A stretch of 64,000 bases of DNA from Trichobilharzia regenti (GCA_944472135.2 CALYDD020000316.1:1-64000); one strand, 5' to 3'. Numbered from the stretch's first letter, positions 10,681 to 22,062 are shown. The notes: generated from the letters alone by a model not told the origin. Translations and numbers: made by a program.

Positions 10681-11149
10681 CTAGGAGCTAACCACTTGAG
10701 ACGATTGATGATGTGCATCAAAATTGTTTACAATGGCGCACATGTCTTCCCTTTTTGTGACTCCCACTATTCAGTGAATTCAAATGATTCTCACTATCAC
10801 ACCCAAAGTGTTCTCACATCTTCATATCTCTGGTTATTGTATATAATGATATATGTATCTAATAAGTTAGATAGTTTAGAATATCCATTGATTATTTCAG
10901 CAAAAACATTTACTAATCTTAGTGTTTCTGTCATGCACAAAAGGTAGTACAAGAAAACAACAGTCATGATAATACTAACAGTAACTTAATAACGACTAAT
11001 TCTAAAATCTGCACTTCTGAATTGTGATCGGAGTAGGAAGTAACTGCCTACAATCACCGATTGCCTTCATGATTGAAGTCGACTGGTCGACGAGGGTAAT
11101 CATGTGAAGGGAGAAGACAAGATTCTAGTGGATGGAGAAAATGACGTCT

Positions 11150-11320
11150 GAGGACCTGAATTCCTCAGGTGATTTTCTTCTCACATCACACAAACTCGAA
11201 GATATACAAGCGAAAAGAAACGAGTTGTGAGGAGAGGCAGCGGCGATGAAGCTATGACGTCAGGTGTACATGGAGAAGATTCAGGTGATGAAGACAACCA
11301 GCCGATTAGAAGAGCCAGTG
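11150..11320 (+). pseudogene. RTE-like RT fragment in IR3 spacer
   Basis: The block DFLLTSHKLEDIQAKRNEL followed by KIQVMKTT aligns with the CLISHKLEDMQ and KTEVMKI region of the intact RTE, just after its FADD active site. An in-frame stop follows. It is an isolated scrap of about 55 codons; bases 11321-11903 hold only GA-rich repeats and nothing recognisable. Confidence 0.65.
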
Positions 11321-12594
11321 ATGATATGTGGGAGGAATCTGAATGAAGTCGTCTGTTTCATGTAGTTGAACTGGACAGATTGACTGGAATACGGTGGGTG
11401 GGAGTGTTGAGGATGTCAGACTCAGAGTCTCAGTCAGAGTGAGAGTGAAGGACAGATAGAGAGAGAGAGAGGCGAGAATATCGGTTGATACTGAGAAATC
11501 AATGTGGACAATGAATGTAGACATTAGTACAGGGAATAAGATACACATTTCGAGAGAATGTGAAACAACATATCCCATATGCTTCGAGGACTTGGTGGAT
11601 GAGTGTTGAAAGACATTTGCAGATGACGTTGGTGGATACCAAATATCAGGTGGCCAGAAAGGAGACGGAAGTAAGAAGAAACAAGAAACTGTGAGAGTGC
11701 AGCCAACTAACTAACCAACACGCCATTGTTCATTCGACCAATGTGCACAGTGAAATCGAGGTCGACTGAACATATGATGGCGAGAATGGTTGTGTGGCAA
11801 CATACGACATGAGGCACAACAACTGACACCTAAACAGGAAACGACAAGCTGGGATTTGGTAGGAGACTGGATGGAGGATCTCATGACAAGAGGAAATCAC
11901 ACTGAGAATGTGTGAAAGTGTCAGACATATAGTCTGTGAATTCGACACCGAGAGAATTATGATTATTCTGACGTAATTGACAGGTATTTTAAGAAGTTAA
12001 CAGAAGTTAACACTTACCAAAGTGAAATGAAAAGTTTTCATTATGTTATGGCGAAAAAGGACTAGTATTGACATCATGAAATTAAAAAAGGGAAACAGTC
12101 TTATAGGAATTCAGTGATTTGATTGATTTCAAGGCTGGATCAACGAAGCGAAATGATCACTGGGAATAGTGAAGTTCAGTAGTTCTCTAACTGAATTAAC
12201 TCTTGATGTATTATCTTGTGGATTGAATTCTGGAGGTGGTTATCTGGTGGAAGTTTGTGAAATGAAGGTGAGGACACTATTCTTCGACTTGTCTTCACCT
12301 TGAAGTAAGCAGTGAAAATGGTGTCTGGAAAAGTAATGATAAATGCTCCAGAGTCAAACCAAACAACTCTGAGAAAGCAGATGGTGGTGGGAAGTCGTAA
12401 ACTTTGGATTTAATTGTAGCCTAGAGCTTTAGTTCCGAGTGGAATAAGGATTTCGCTTTCCTACCCTCCCTCATCGTCTACCTCATTCGTCTTTACAGAC
12501 AGGTTTTATTTCCACGTAGACGTTTCCCTCCTTTCAATTGGCTTCCGAATTCTTTTTGAAGACTAGACTCTCTAGGTTAGTCTACGACTATTCT

Positions 12595-12753
12595 TATTTC
12601 TACTCATCTCTTGAATTCCGAGGAGAGCTTACGGCTTCACCAGCCAGCACATCTCCATTTTACTCTGTCCTCTGTCATTGTTTTCCACTTGCTTCATGAT
12701 TGTCCACAAGCTGTCATTTATTTATTTTCGACATAGTCTCCTCCATGTCACTC
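12595..12753 (-). pseudogene. RTE-like 3 prime end fragment in IR3 right arm
   Basis: Mirror of the fragment at 9655-9830, with the same TACGQS and VKWRCAG residues on the minus strand. Confidence 0.6.
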
Positions 12754-13396
12754 TGAGACCAACGAGCAAAATGTGAAATCTCACTGGGATTCCACACGAC
12801 GTGTAATTCATAGCCTCGCTGATTCATGTATATGTATATGTGGTGTGTGTTGTGTGGGGTTTACAGAGCGAATGTGGGCACTCCACGTGGTCAGTTGATG
12901 TGTGATTCTCTCTCAGGTAGACTGACACATGCACACGGACACACACTTGAATATCGAAGAAGGGGACCAGACAAAGCTGAATAGATATGTGTCCGTGTAA
13001 ATGGTAAATTGTTTAGTTGTGTTGTGTGTGGGTATGTGTGTGAGCGTTGACAGACAGAATGTGGACTGGAGAACAATAGTCACCCGAAAACAACAACAAC
13101 ACAACAACAACTACTACTTTATTGAGTATCAAACCGCCATGCGAACAATGTTGCATGACGGCTTACAAAGATGTTTCGAATATCCCTGACTGAGACCATT
13201 GATCAGGCCAAACACCTGATGACCTGTAATAAAATCGTCTACCATGCCACAAATATCCATTTTGCAAAATTATCACGAAATACAGTTTCAATGTCAAATC
13301 CAACATTCTCAACACCACATCGTCTCAAAATCATGTCACTCGTCCCATTAACTACAATACATTTTTGATAGTCTGACAATAGTCTGGAAATGTGCA

Positions 13397-14447
13397 GATC
13401 ACACTCATACTACTTATATGGATGAAATGAGCGACACTGCATTCATCGCTTCACAGTCATCATTCCTTCACCAAGAACAATCGGCGATTAGTCTCAGTGA
13501 ATACACAGCTCACAAACCACACACACACACACACAAACACGCACGATCTCACAGACACAGATGTTTTCACCCAGGTATGCAGTTTCACCCACACATATAG
13601 AGACACACAGAGACACACGGACAGACAGACAGACAGGCAGGCAGACAGGCAGACATTGGTTACACCGTCTTCACTCACGAATGGAATGAATCCGCGTGTC
13701 TCCTCGTCATCGATTGGTATGGTGGTACTTGAGGGGGAAGGATGGATGGAAGGAAGGAAGGAAGGAAGGAAAGAAGGAACGAAGATAGGCAGTTAGGACG
13801 ACGGTCAGTCAGGAAATCTCAAACTCAGTCAGTTAGTGTACAGGTGAGAATGCTTCCACTAGAATCAGATGCAGAGTAAGCGGTTGAAGTGCAATGCTAG
13901 TCTGCTTCTATAAAATCTCAGTTTTACCACAATGTTGAAAAGTGAATAAATTGTCATTTGATGTCGCTCCAGATTTGTGCCCACCACATTTCATGATCAT
14001 GACAAAATGAATCAGTTTCGTGAGAACTGACTGGCTATTACGTTATTTAGCCTCGTTCATTATGGAAGGTGGTCATTCATACAAACCCTAAGTGTATTTG
14101 TATTCCTTGAAATATCATTCTTAAATTCCGATTGATTGATTGTTTGATTGATTGATGAATGAATGAATGGATGGATTGATTTTATTGGGCGGAAATGTTC
14201 ATTCTGTGTTTCCAACGATGGCTGTTGGCTTCGACTCTCAGTGGAACACCATCACTGACTGGAGGTGCAGTGACATTTAGGAGACGAGTTCTAAATGAAA
14301 TACGACACGCGTGATGGATTGAATCGTTAGCCACTATCAACCAAAACTATAGTCATATTGACCTAAGGATGTCGTGGAAAGGTCTTCTGTGATACGGTCC
14401 AGCATGTCAACAGAGACTCAACACTTTGAAGTAATTCAATTGGTGAA
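13397..14447. repeat. Microsatellite-rich unit next to Gypsy-A
   Basis: Four simple-repeat tracts occur in order: (CA)n near 13518-13540, (GACA/GGCA)n near 13603-13656, (GGAA)n near 13741-13775, and (GATT/GAAT)n near 14130-14175. The unit is repeated at 59407-60470, inverted at 43976-45090, and shortened and inverted at 53672-54258, with different tract lengths each time. No protein-coding potential is credible; the open frames seen are translations of the tracts. Confidence 0.8.
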
Positions 14448-14451
14448 CTGG

Positions 14452-14802
14452 TGTAACAACAGAAGACAAGGGCTGGCAACAGATCGTTTTATTACGAAAA
14501 TCAACACGTATTTATATATATTTTATATGCATTAATAAGGCTTATGCAAGCAGAAAAGGCAGTCTTCTGATTGGTTGTTTCTCGGAAGTTAAGCAGACAA
14601 ACACAGTCTTATGATTGGTTGTTTTCGATATTTCTCGGAAAGTAGAGCCATCTATCTGCGAATCATATTTGTCCACATTTAAGTTTGCTGTGATTGGTTG
14701 TTGAAACAGCCTTGTTCATATTTTCTCACGGCCCATATTAGTGACCTAGACATTAACGTAGATTAGTGTCAACCAATCGGCTAGCAGCCTGCTCTCACCA
14801 CA
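14452..14802 (-). repeat. Gypsy-A copy 1, 3 prime LTR
   Basis: 351 bases; has a T where the 5 prime LTR has a C in the attaatgcA(C/T) segment and lacks one A in an A-run, the only differences noticed. The first 22 coding-strand bases encode the end and stop of the Gag-Pol frame. Confidence 0.95.
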
Positions 14803-17800
14803 CTCGTCCCCCCGTCAAATAGCTTCGTGCGCAGACGTTCCGACCTTCTGGGTGCTACATCCTCTAGTTGAGGATTGTTACTGACCGGCTTGTCCCACTG
14901 TACCCATCTTTGGAGCTGACTGGCGTTAACTCGTTTCTGTTTATCACCTCTTCGGATGGTATATACTTGACCCCGTCTTTTTGTGATTGTGTATGGTCCT
15001 TCCCACTTTGGAAGGAGTTTCCGTGAACCTAGCCCGCCTCCAACTGTATATCTCCTGTCTCTACACTTCACTTGGTCCCCGACTGCAAAGGTAATGCACT
15101 GCGTCCTTTCTTTCATCTGAGACTTCGCGACATCACTGCGCTGCTTCCGTATTACATTCTTGACTGCCTCTTTCCTCTCTGCTTTTAATTTCGTCGTACT
15201 CCACTTTTGGTGCATGGGCCAGGTCTCATTGTGTACCGGTAATCGTGGTTTTCTACCATACATCAGTTGGAAGGGTGACTTCTTCGTTGTTTCCTGAGTG
15301 GTAGCCCGATGTGTTAGTAAAATCAGTGGAAGCTCCGTTTCCCAGTTCCCGCCCTTCGAGGCCAGCCACTCCTTCAGTGTACGGTTGTTTCTCTCCGTTA
15401 GGCCATTCGTTTGTGGATGGTATGGGGTCGTTCTGATCCTCTTGATGCCCAGCTGTTGCAAACGGGAAGTAAACTCTTCACTCTCGAAACAGGGACCTTG
15501 GTCTGTCAGTATTGTCTTCGGTACGCCGTGGTCTGCAACAATGTGTCTAACTACTGCATCTGTCACGGTTCTTGCACGTTGGTCTGGGATTGCTACGGCG
15601 TCTACCCATCGTGTCGCGTGTTCCGTCATCACCAAGAGGTACTGATTACCATTGGATGTCTGAGGAAATGGACCCATGACATCTACGGACCACAAGTCAC
15701 CTATCGCGGTAACTGGAATCGACTGAAGTGGTGGTCGTATATACCGGTCACCTTTCATCAGCTGGCACCGTGGACATCCAAGTACGTATCTTGCTACGTC
15801 TTCTCTCATACCTGGCCAGTACATACTTTGTCTTAGGAGGTCGGTCGTTCTGGCCACGCCTGTATGCGCTAGCTGGTGACATTCTTCTATCATGTCGTGG
15901 CGCGACGATTGAGGTATGACAGCCAGCCAGCTTCCGTCGTTCTCTCGCCAGGTCAGAGTCCCGTAGGCATTCACTCTGAGTCGATCCCTCTGTCTGAGTA
16001 GTGTGGTTAGCTCCTTACTCGCCGTAGTTTGATCCACTTCTATTCCGTTGGTGATCACCTGTATTACTGTATTCAGCGTATCGTCCAACCTCTGCCTACG
16101 TGCAAGTCTTAGTGGGTCTTGTTCTACTGCATGCACTCCGTAAGCGACCTCGGGCAACTCAGACTCATCTTCTGGTCTCGATAACAAATCTGCCAAGACA
16201 TTTTCACTTCCAGGAACGTGTGAGATCGTAAAATCGTACTCCTGAAGACGCAACATCCACCGTGACAACTTCCCCCGTGGGTCTCTCGCTGTCTTCAAAA
16301 ATTGTAGCGGCTTATGATCAGTTTCGATGTGGAACCGCCGGCCGAGTAAATAAGGTCTCCATTTGTCGACTGCCCATACCATTGCTAAACATTCTTTCTC
16401 TATCGTTGAATACTTTCTCTCTGTGAGGGTCAAAACCCTACTGGCATACTCAACGATTCCCTCGTCCTGTCTTAGGACCGCACCTATAGCGTAGTCACTG
16501 GCATCTGTGCACACTGTGAACTGTCTTCCTGGTACAGGTAGTTTTAGCGTCATTTGTTGGTGGTCGAGCAGCTGTTTAATTCTGTCGAATGTCCTCTGCG
16601 ATTCTTCCGACCAAACAAACTTTGGCTCACCTAGTAGCCTGTATAGAGGGGCTGCTATCTCATTGAAGTTCTTCACGAAGCGACTATAAAACGCTGCTCT
16701 ACCCAAGAATTGTCTCAGTTTTCTCTTTGAATTCGGGGCTGGAATCGTTTTAATCGTCAAAATTTTCTCCGGCAGTGGTTTAATCTCACCATTTCCCACT
16801 TTATGTCCCAACAGAGTAACATTCTTTTTGGCTATCTGAGACTTGGTTTTGTTGACGCGTAGTCCAAACTCTTCGATGCGTCGCAGCACGGCTTCTACAT
16901 GGTTGACGTGATCGTTTTCGTTTTGACTGTATATGACGAGATCATCACCATAAACCTCCACGTTTTTCAAGTTCCTAAGTAATAGCTTCATCAGTCGTCT
17001 GAACGTAAACGGTGCACCTGCTAGTCCAAACGGCATGCGTTTAAATCGATATTGTGTCTGACCCACGATGAAAGCCGTCTTATCTCTATCACCTTGTTTT
17101 ATCGGTATCTGCCAGTATCCTGAGCGAAGATCGAGAACCGAAAACACATTCGCACCTTGTAGGCGATCTAAAGTTTCTACCACTGTTGGCATGGCACACG
17201 GTCTTAACTCTGTCATACTGTTTAACTGTCGAAAATCAACACAGAATCTATACTTCCCATTCGCTTTTTTTACTAACAGCACTGGAGAGTTGTACGGGCT
17301 ATCAGCTTCCTCAATAATGTCATCTTTTAACATCTCTTGCACTTGTCGCTCCACTTCGCCTTCCAGATGACATGGAACTCTTCGCGTTAAAAATGACCTT
17401 ACTTTCGGATCACTTAACGGAATTTCATGATTCACCTTATCGCAATAACCGTATGGGTCGCCATCTCCAGTGAACAGATGATCGTATTTATTAATTAACT
17501 CTGTCACATTGTGTACCGTCGACAGCTTAATCGCTGCTATCTCGCTGGTCTCATACATGTTGATATGCCCGTATTTCGTGATCACCACGTTCGCTTGCGT
17601 GTCGATTATTGCACCAATCTCACGCAGAAAATCCGCTCCTAATATCGTTCGCTGTAGTTCGGGTACAACAATGAAAGGAAACGTCACCTCGCAGCCACCA
17701 ACAACGACCGTACAGTTCGATCTACCCGTGATACGCAACACATACCCGCCTACTGTTTGTACTGTCAATGAACACGGGCTAACACTCTTACATAAATTCT

Positions 17801-18620
17801 TATCTATTAACGACACGGCCGCCCCTGTATCTATCAAACATACTACTTCTCGATCATTCACTCGCAACTTCGAATACAGAGCCCCTTTCTCAATAGCCCC
17901 CACTAAATCTAGGTTCATACGAAAGAAAGAACAAGCATTATACCGTCTGAAATTTTTTCTTTTTCGCCTTTCTGGGCAGTATCTTCTCCAGTGTCCCGGC
18001 TTACCGCATTCAAAACACCGGTCTTTTCTATCAGCCAACTTTAACGCCGCCACTTCCCGCTGCAATGCTTCAATTTTCTGCTCATATTCGTTTGGTTTTG
18101 GTTGGTCTATAGCGGCTACCGTTGTGCTCAGCAGCTGTCTGGTCACCTTCGCCAGCTCACTAATATCCATCGGCTGCGTTGCGTTAACCAGTTGTAATCG
18201 CTGAGAAATGTGGTCTGGGACACTCTCGATGAATTGGGAAGACAGTAACTGCGCTTCTGATTCTTCATCTAAAGTGGGAAGCGCGCGTCGAAGTAGATTA
18301 GTCAGTTTCACCGCCAACACTAGCGGGTCTCCATCAGGTCCAAGCTTCATTGACCGGAACTGCTGCATTGCTAGCTGTCTGTCTGTTTCGCTGTCAAACT
18401 CGGACACTAGTCGTTCAACCAATTTCTTCCAAGACGCTGTGCCATTTGACCTGTCTACGCTGTCATATGCAGCCTTCGCTCGGCCTCTCAACAGCGTCCC
18501 CAGGACAACTGCCTTCGCCGCCTGCTCCTTGACACCCACCAGCTCAGCAACGGCCTCGAAGTCACGTAAGAAGCTCCGTATGTCTCCTTCTTCAAACGCA
18601 GCTGGCCACGGGATCTTCAT
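14781..18620 (-). CDS. Gypsy-A Gag-Pol polyprotein (copy 1), intact
   Basis: 1279 residues, no internal stop. Gag-like N-terminus with a CCHC knuckle (C202, C205, H210, C215), aspartic protease LIDTGAAVS (D264), reverse transcriptase with FSVLDLRSGYW (D497) and YGDD (557-560), RNase H TDASDYAIGAVL (D706), integrase HHCC (H915, H919, C949, C952) and DDE core (D980, D1040, E1076). The order protease-RT-RNase H-integrase is Ty3/Gypsy. Gag and Pol share one frame without a shift. The chosen ATG gives MKIPWP 24 bases after the LTR; the open frame extends further into the LTR without an ATG. The stop lies inside the 3 prime LTR. YGDD is an uncommon variant of YxDD. The product would make virus-like particles in the cytoplasm. 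Clade within Gypsy not assigned. Confidence 0.95.
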   Translation of the reverse strand: MKIPWPAAFEEGDIRSFLRDFEAVAELVGVKEQAAKAVVLGTLLRGRAKAAYDSVDRSNGTASWKKLVERLVSEFDSETDRQLAMQQFRSMKLGPDGDPLVLAVKLTNLLRRALPTLDEESEAQLLSSQFIESVPDHISQRLQLVNATQPMDISELAKVTRQLLSTTVAAIDQPKPNEYEQKIEALQREVAALKLADRKDRCFECGKPGHWRRYCPERRKRKNFRRYNACSFFRMNLDLVGAIEKGALYSKLRVNDREVVCLIDTGAAVSLIDKNLCKSVSPCSLTVQTVGGYVLRITGRSNCTVVVGGCEVTFPFIVVPELQRTILGADFLREIGAIIDTQANVVITKYGHINMYETSEIAAIKLSTVHNVTELINKYDHLFTGDGDPYGYCDKVNHEIPLSDPKVRSFLTRRVPCHLEGEVERQVQEMLKDDIIEEADSPYNSPVLLVKKANGKYRFCVDFRQLNSMTELRPCAMPTVVETLDRLQGANVFSVLDLRSGYWQIPIKQGDRDKTAFIVGQTQYRFKRMPFGLAGAPFTFRRLMKLLLRNLKNVEVYGDDLVIYSQNENDHVNHVEAVLRRIEEFGLRVNKTKSQIAKKNVTLLGHKVGNGEIKPLPEKILTIKTIPAPNSKRKLRQFLGRAAFYSRFVKNFNEIAAPLYRLLGEPKFVWSEESQRTFDRIKQLLDHQQMTLKLPVPGRQFTVCTDASDYAIGAVLRQDEGIVEYASRVLTLTERKYSTIEKECLAMVWAVDKWRPYLLGRRFHIETDHKPLQFLKTARDPRGKLSRWMLRLQEYDFTISHVPGSENVLADLLSRPEDESELPEVAYGVHAVEQDPLRLARRQRLDDTLNTVIQVITNGIEVDQTTASKELTTLLRQRDRLRVNAYGTLTWRENDGSWLAVIPQSSRHDMIEECHQLAHTGVARTTDLLRQSMYWPGMREDVARYVLGCPRCQLMKGDRYIRPPLQSIPVTAIGDLWSVDVMGPFPQTSNGNQYLLVMTEHATRWVDAVAIPDQRARTVTDAVVRHIVADHGVPKTILTDQGPCFESEEFTSRLQQLGIKRIRTTPYHPQTNGLTERNNRTLKEWLASKGGNWETELPLILLTHRATTQETTKKSPFQLMYGRKPRLPVHNETWPMHQKWSTTKLKAERKEAVKNVIRKQRSDVAKSQMKERTQCITFAVGDQVKCRDRRYTVGGGLGSRKLLPKWEGPYTITKRRGQVYTIRRGDKQKRVNASQLQRWVQWDKPVSNNPQLEDVAPRRSERLRTKLFDGGTSVVRAGC
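14803..14815 (-). promoter_or_regulatory. Polypurine tract of Gypsy-A copy 1
   Basis: Coding-strand ACGGGGGGACGAG abuts the 3 prime LTR, the expected primer for plus-strand DNA synthesis. It overlaps codons of the reading frame. Confidence 0.75.
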
Positions 18621-18627
18621 CTTTTTG

Positions 18628-18642
18628 GAGGCAGCGACACCA
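18628..18642 (-). promoter_or_regulatory. Primer binding site candidate of Gypsy-A copy 1
   Basis: Two bases after the 5 prime LTR the coding strand reads TGGTGTCGCTGCCTC; a tRNA 3 prime CCA end would pair with TGG. The tRNA species was not identified. Confidence 0.6.
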
Positions 18643-18644
18643 AA

Positions 18645-18996
18645 TGTAACAACAGAAGACAAGGGCTGGCAACAGATCGTTTTATTACGAAAATCAACAC
18701 GTATTTATATATATTTTATGTGCATTAATAAGGCTTATGCAAGCAGAAAAAGGCAGTCTTCTGATTGGTTGTTTCTCGGAAGTTAAGCAGACAAACACAG
18801 TCTTATGATTGGTTGTTTTCGATATTTCTCGGAAAGTAGAGCCATCTATCTGCGAATCATATTTGTCCACATTTAAGTTTGCTGTGATTGGTTGTTGAAA
18901 CAGCCTTGTTCATATTTTCTCACGGCCCATATTAGTGACCTAGACATTAACGTAGATTAGTGTCAACCAATCGGCTAGCAGCCTGCTCTCACCACA
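18645..18996 (-). repeat. Gypsy-A copy 1, 5 prime LTR
   Basis: 352 bases from TGTGGTGAG to TTGTTACA on the coding strand; matches the 5 prime LTR of copy 2 at the one diagnostic base. Confidence 0.95.
18681..18971 (-). promoter_or_regulatory. Gypsy-A LTR promoter and poly(A) signals (copy 1)
   Basis: Four CCAAT boxes (three as AACCAATCA-type, one as ATTGG), two of them in a tandem duplication of about 45 bases ending AGACTG, precede a TATATATAAATA box, then AATAAA. This is a compact pol II promoter with R-U5 downstream. Assignment is by motif only. Confidence 0.6.
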
Positions 18997-19000
18997 CTGG

Positions 19001-19330
19001 GAATTCACAATAATAGCTTCACACGATACTCTCTACCTTACATTCCTCAATAGTGACAACAGCCAGTGTTGACGGATAAGAGAGTTCTCCCAGCAGAAAA
19101 TAACACACACACACACACTCGTTAACACAAGGCAGAATTTATCTCTAGACAAAATGTGATATTTTAGCGCTATAGCATACAAGAGTATCTGATCACAGAT
19201 TTCACAGATCACTCGCCAGATCAATAGAAATTGAAGTATCAAATCAAGTAGAGATAATTTTTGAATACTACACAAAATGACAGTTATACTTGTGAGGATG
19301 GAATTCACCAGCTGAGTGCTGTTGATCTTC
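19001..19330. other. Repeat unit with (AC)n, no gene recognised
   Basis: The first 120 bases, with an AC tract near 19101-19119, recur at 60475-60595 and 43860-43970. Bases 19130-19320 recur at 55910-56090. Neither part matches a known family to my eye. Confidence 0.55.
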
Positions 19331-20840
19331 ACACAGATTTGAGAGTTATGAAAGCTTACCTCGCTTTCACGATACTCGCTGCTTTGATATTCCCATCCGT
19401 TCTGTTGGCCTGTAGTTGAAAGAATCCTTTCCGGTGGATGAGTAGGTGAAGGTGCTTGCTTCTTTCAACTTTGTCAAACATATCCGGATTTTCGTCTGTT
19501 GTTGTTCTTGCTGTTTTTGATGTTGTTTGTTGCAGTTGCTGTTGCTGTTGGCCAGGAATCTTCATCACCTACCTCTGTTTTCGCGACATTCGCCTGAAGG
19601 CTTATCTCCTCTGGATGCTTCTTCTGCCAACGTGTTCATTTTCACTCGCATGTCTTCCAGTTTGTAATAAATCAGATATACGTCATCAATTGAGAAGTCC
19701 AGATCGAAGTCCAAGTGTTTTGTGTGTGTTCATTTCATGCCTGTCTCCCCGTTTCCCACCACTGTCTGTTGCATGATCCAGTCTACCGCAATATGGAACA
19801 TCATTGGGGATACTAGGCAGCCAGCCAGCCAGCTGGCCAGACAGCCTTGTGTCACTCCCGTCTTCACTTCTTCGAAGAATTCCGTGGGTTTCCCGTTGGG
19901 GATAAATTGGCACCCAGCATTGTCCTAAAACTGTCGGATGAGATGTATAATTGTTGGTGACACTCTGTAGTAGCGAAGTAGTTTCTTTTGTTCAGTGTGT
20001 TGTAGCTTGCATTCAACTCGTGATTTCGCCACTCGTCGATGCACTGGATGATCTTTCGTCTAATCATCCTTCATTCTCCTATCAACCTCCATGTGACTTC
20101 TGCGAGCCACTCCCTGTCTTGTCTGTTCTCTCTGCCCAGGACCGCTTTCAGGCTGTTCCAGTGCTTTTCAACGCTGGCCTCTTCACTGGTTCTGATTTGT
20201 GTCTCCACCGTTTTCCTTATGACTGCAGTGAAGATGTTCTCTGTGGCCTGATCCTTCAGTTTTTGAGTATTGAACTTGGCTTGTGGCCTATCTGCAGCTC
20301 CTTTTTTCTTTGAAAGTTATTAATTCTATCTGGGGTGTTCCTTGCACGAAACAGTGGTCTGAGCCGACATCTGATCCTCTTCCTACTTTGGAGTCTAGTC
20401 AGCTGCATTTCCACTTCCTTGAGCACTATTCAGCACTGTGTAGTCAACTCGACTTTTGGTTCACTCGTCTGGTGACACCCATGTAGTCTTGTGGATATTC
20501 TTGTGCTTGTATACGCTGACACCAATCAATATCTCATTGAAGTCACAGAAGTCGGCGAAGAGTTCTTCTTTGTTATTCATCTCCCTTAAAGTGCTTCTCG
20601 ACCCGATAATGAATGAGTTCTCTTGCTGTGTTGTCTGGTCCCAGTCTGGAATTCATGTCTCCTATCAGGATTTTAATGTCAGCGACTGGAGCATTGTCCA
20701 CTGTTGCATGTAGACATTATGAAGTCTGGAGATATCAGTTGCTATTATTAGGAAGTCGTGGACACCAGTGAAATGATAATTCATCACAGTGGACAGGTTA
20801 TTTCATACACAGTCCACCTGTCCAATCCGATCTGATTATT
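19331..20840 (-). pseudogene. RTE-like LINE relic with RT core deleted
   Basis: From right to left the minus strand gives the end of the APE endonuclease (20460-20700, a segment parallel to ELFADFC, YKHKDIHK and TWVSPD of the intact RTE), the linker, then after LNKR a jump to YFATTECH, aligned with the LLRYYG region, and further VRQGC-like and EVMKIPGQQQQ blocks to about 19356. The deletion removes the first RT motifs. Frameshifts are many. The inverted copy at 48186-48860 keeps the same deletion junction but lacks a further 115 bases or so. Confidence 0.75.
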
Positions 20841-21149
20841 TATGCATCCAGTATGGTTCGACCCGAGTGTGTCCATCCATCTGGATGTATCTTTGATCAT
20901 TTCAATCAGTGAATAGGAGAATCGCACTAATATTGCTCAACACAATGAATTGATTATCGAAGTGTTTTGTTGTTGTATTATTCACTCTTGGGGATATGAG
21001 TGCAGTGTGGGGCTTCAAGTGTATGTCTCACCTTTTCTGTTTTCACTTTGAACCAAGTTGGATTTCCTGTTCACATGAGATCCGCCATCCAGCCTCCAAA
21101 TATGTTCCGTGTCCCCACACATACTTTTCTCGTCGTCGAAAGGACCAAA
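20841..21149. other. Intervening sequence, no gene recognised
   Basis: About 300 bases between two RTE relics that face apart. A short stretch near 21075 (catgagatccgccatccag) resembles a minus-strand stretch near 11880, so it is likely another repeat. Nothing codes. Confidence 0.45.
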
Positions 21150-22060
21150 TTGCAACTCGACGCATCATCATCATCACATAACAAAGCATCGAATGGCAAT
21201 CAAACCTCCACGTAAACGTTATAGACTTCGAGAAGGCCTTTGACTATTTTGACGGCAAATTACTTTGGAAACTACTCGAGTACTACGGCGTACACCAAAT
21301 ATTCATCAACCTTACTCAACAGCTGTACGACAACGGCCCTTGTCAAGTGATCCACAACGGAAACCTCAGCGAGGAGTTTGGAGTAAATACAGGAGTCAGA
21401 CAAGGCTGCCTGCCTATTATCATCAATGATATTCTTAATTGTGGTGGACTGGATTATGCGTCAGACAGTGGGAAACGAGAAGACAGGAATATCCTGGACC
21501 GACGTGAAAAACCTAGAAGACCCGGATTTCACGCGTGGATGATTTATGTTTGGTGTCACACAAAATCGAAGACTTACAAGCGAAATCCGACAAACTGGTC
21601 GAAGAAGCAGCCGGCAAAGACAGGACTCCAGGTGAACAAAGACAAGACGGAGGTTATGAAAATAACAAACCAACAACAATAACAACAACAACAAGAGAAG
21701 CAACATCCAGCGACAATCACCATCAACGGGAGGGATTTGAAAGAGGTTACTTCATTCACTTATCTAGGGAGCATTGTCTCAACTACAGGGAGCCGGAACG
21801 GACGAGGATGTCAAATTGAGCGAGAATCGGGAAGGCGAGAAACACATTCATCAACCTGAAACCAATCTGGAAGGAAATCTTCGTCACTCAACTCAGCATC
21901 AACAACAAAATTCGGTCGTATTTCGGTCGTTCAATACAAACGTCAAGTCAGTCAGTTCTTCTATACGGATCAGAAACTTGGCGGCTGGGTCACAAAGAAT
22001 ATGTCCAACAGCCTGTTGAAGACCAGACCTTTATCAACAACTGTCTTCGCTGGATCTATA
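21150..22060 (+). pseudogene. RTE-like LINE relic, reverse transcriptase part
   Basis: Starts with blocks parallel to QIATLRIII and FIDFEKAFDSVD (here VIDFEKAFDYFD), continues with LLEYYGVH, QVIHNGNL and GVRQGCL, then degenerate active-site sequence, VNKDKTEVMKITNQQQ and the TSFTYLGSIVSTTG end shared with 4550-4610. It is more complete in the RT than the relic at 3825-5275, with frameshifts after GVRQGCL. At 22060 it is cut and joined to a partial palindrome arm. Confidence 0.8.
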
Positions 22061-22062
22061 GA

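Larger units (their letters stand above)
9026..13396. repeat. Palindrome IR3 (arms 9026-10513 and 11904-13396)
   Basis: The two arms are near-identical reverse complements of about 1.49 kb; the ends read catttccagactattg and its complement. The 1.39 kb spacer holds LINE fragments in plus orientation. Short open frames in the arms (for example 9046-9243 minus and 13171-13368 plus, the same 65 codons) recur in every copy but match nothing I recognise. A longer-spacer version is at 54260-59406, and a partial arm at 22063-22480. Confidence 0.92.
14452..18996 (-). mobile_element. Gypsy-A, full-length Ty3/Gypsy retrotransposon (copy 1)
   Basis: A 4545-base element with LTRs of 351 and 352 bases, ends TG...CA, and flanks that duplicate ctgg (14448-14451 and 18997-19000). 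Empty sites with a single ctgg at 60471-60474 and (as ccag) at 43972-43975 confirm the duplication. The LTRs differ at one substitution and one A-run length, so the insertion is young. A single long frame covers nearly all internal sequence. The inverted twin is at 49122-53667. Confidence 0.95.

Noticed and set aside
13198..13245. ctgatgacc stretch as a hammerhead core
   Set aside because: No GAAA after a stem and no closing stem I; unlike the PLE-linked motif.
13418..13796. His/Thr/Asp-rich frames and their Cys/Val-rich opposites
   Set aside because: Direct translations of (CA)n, (GACA)n and (GGAA)n tracts.
14130..14175. CRISPR array
   Set aside because: Units are 4-base simple repeats, without spacers; the sequence is eukaryotic.
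18645..18662. Upstream non-ATG start of the Gypsy-A frame inside the LTR
   Set aside because: The open extension begins at TTG within the LTR and crosses the primer binding site; the ATG giving MKIPWP is the better start.
15298..18786. Long plus-strand open frames opposite Gypsy-A (for example 231 and 192 codons), and their mirrors at 49332-52820
   Set aside because: They lie antisense to the intact Gag-Pol frame, have no domain signature, and recur only because the element is duplicated.
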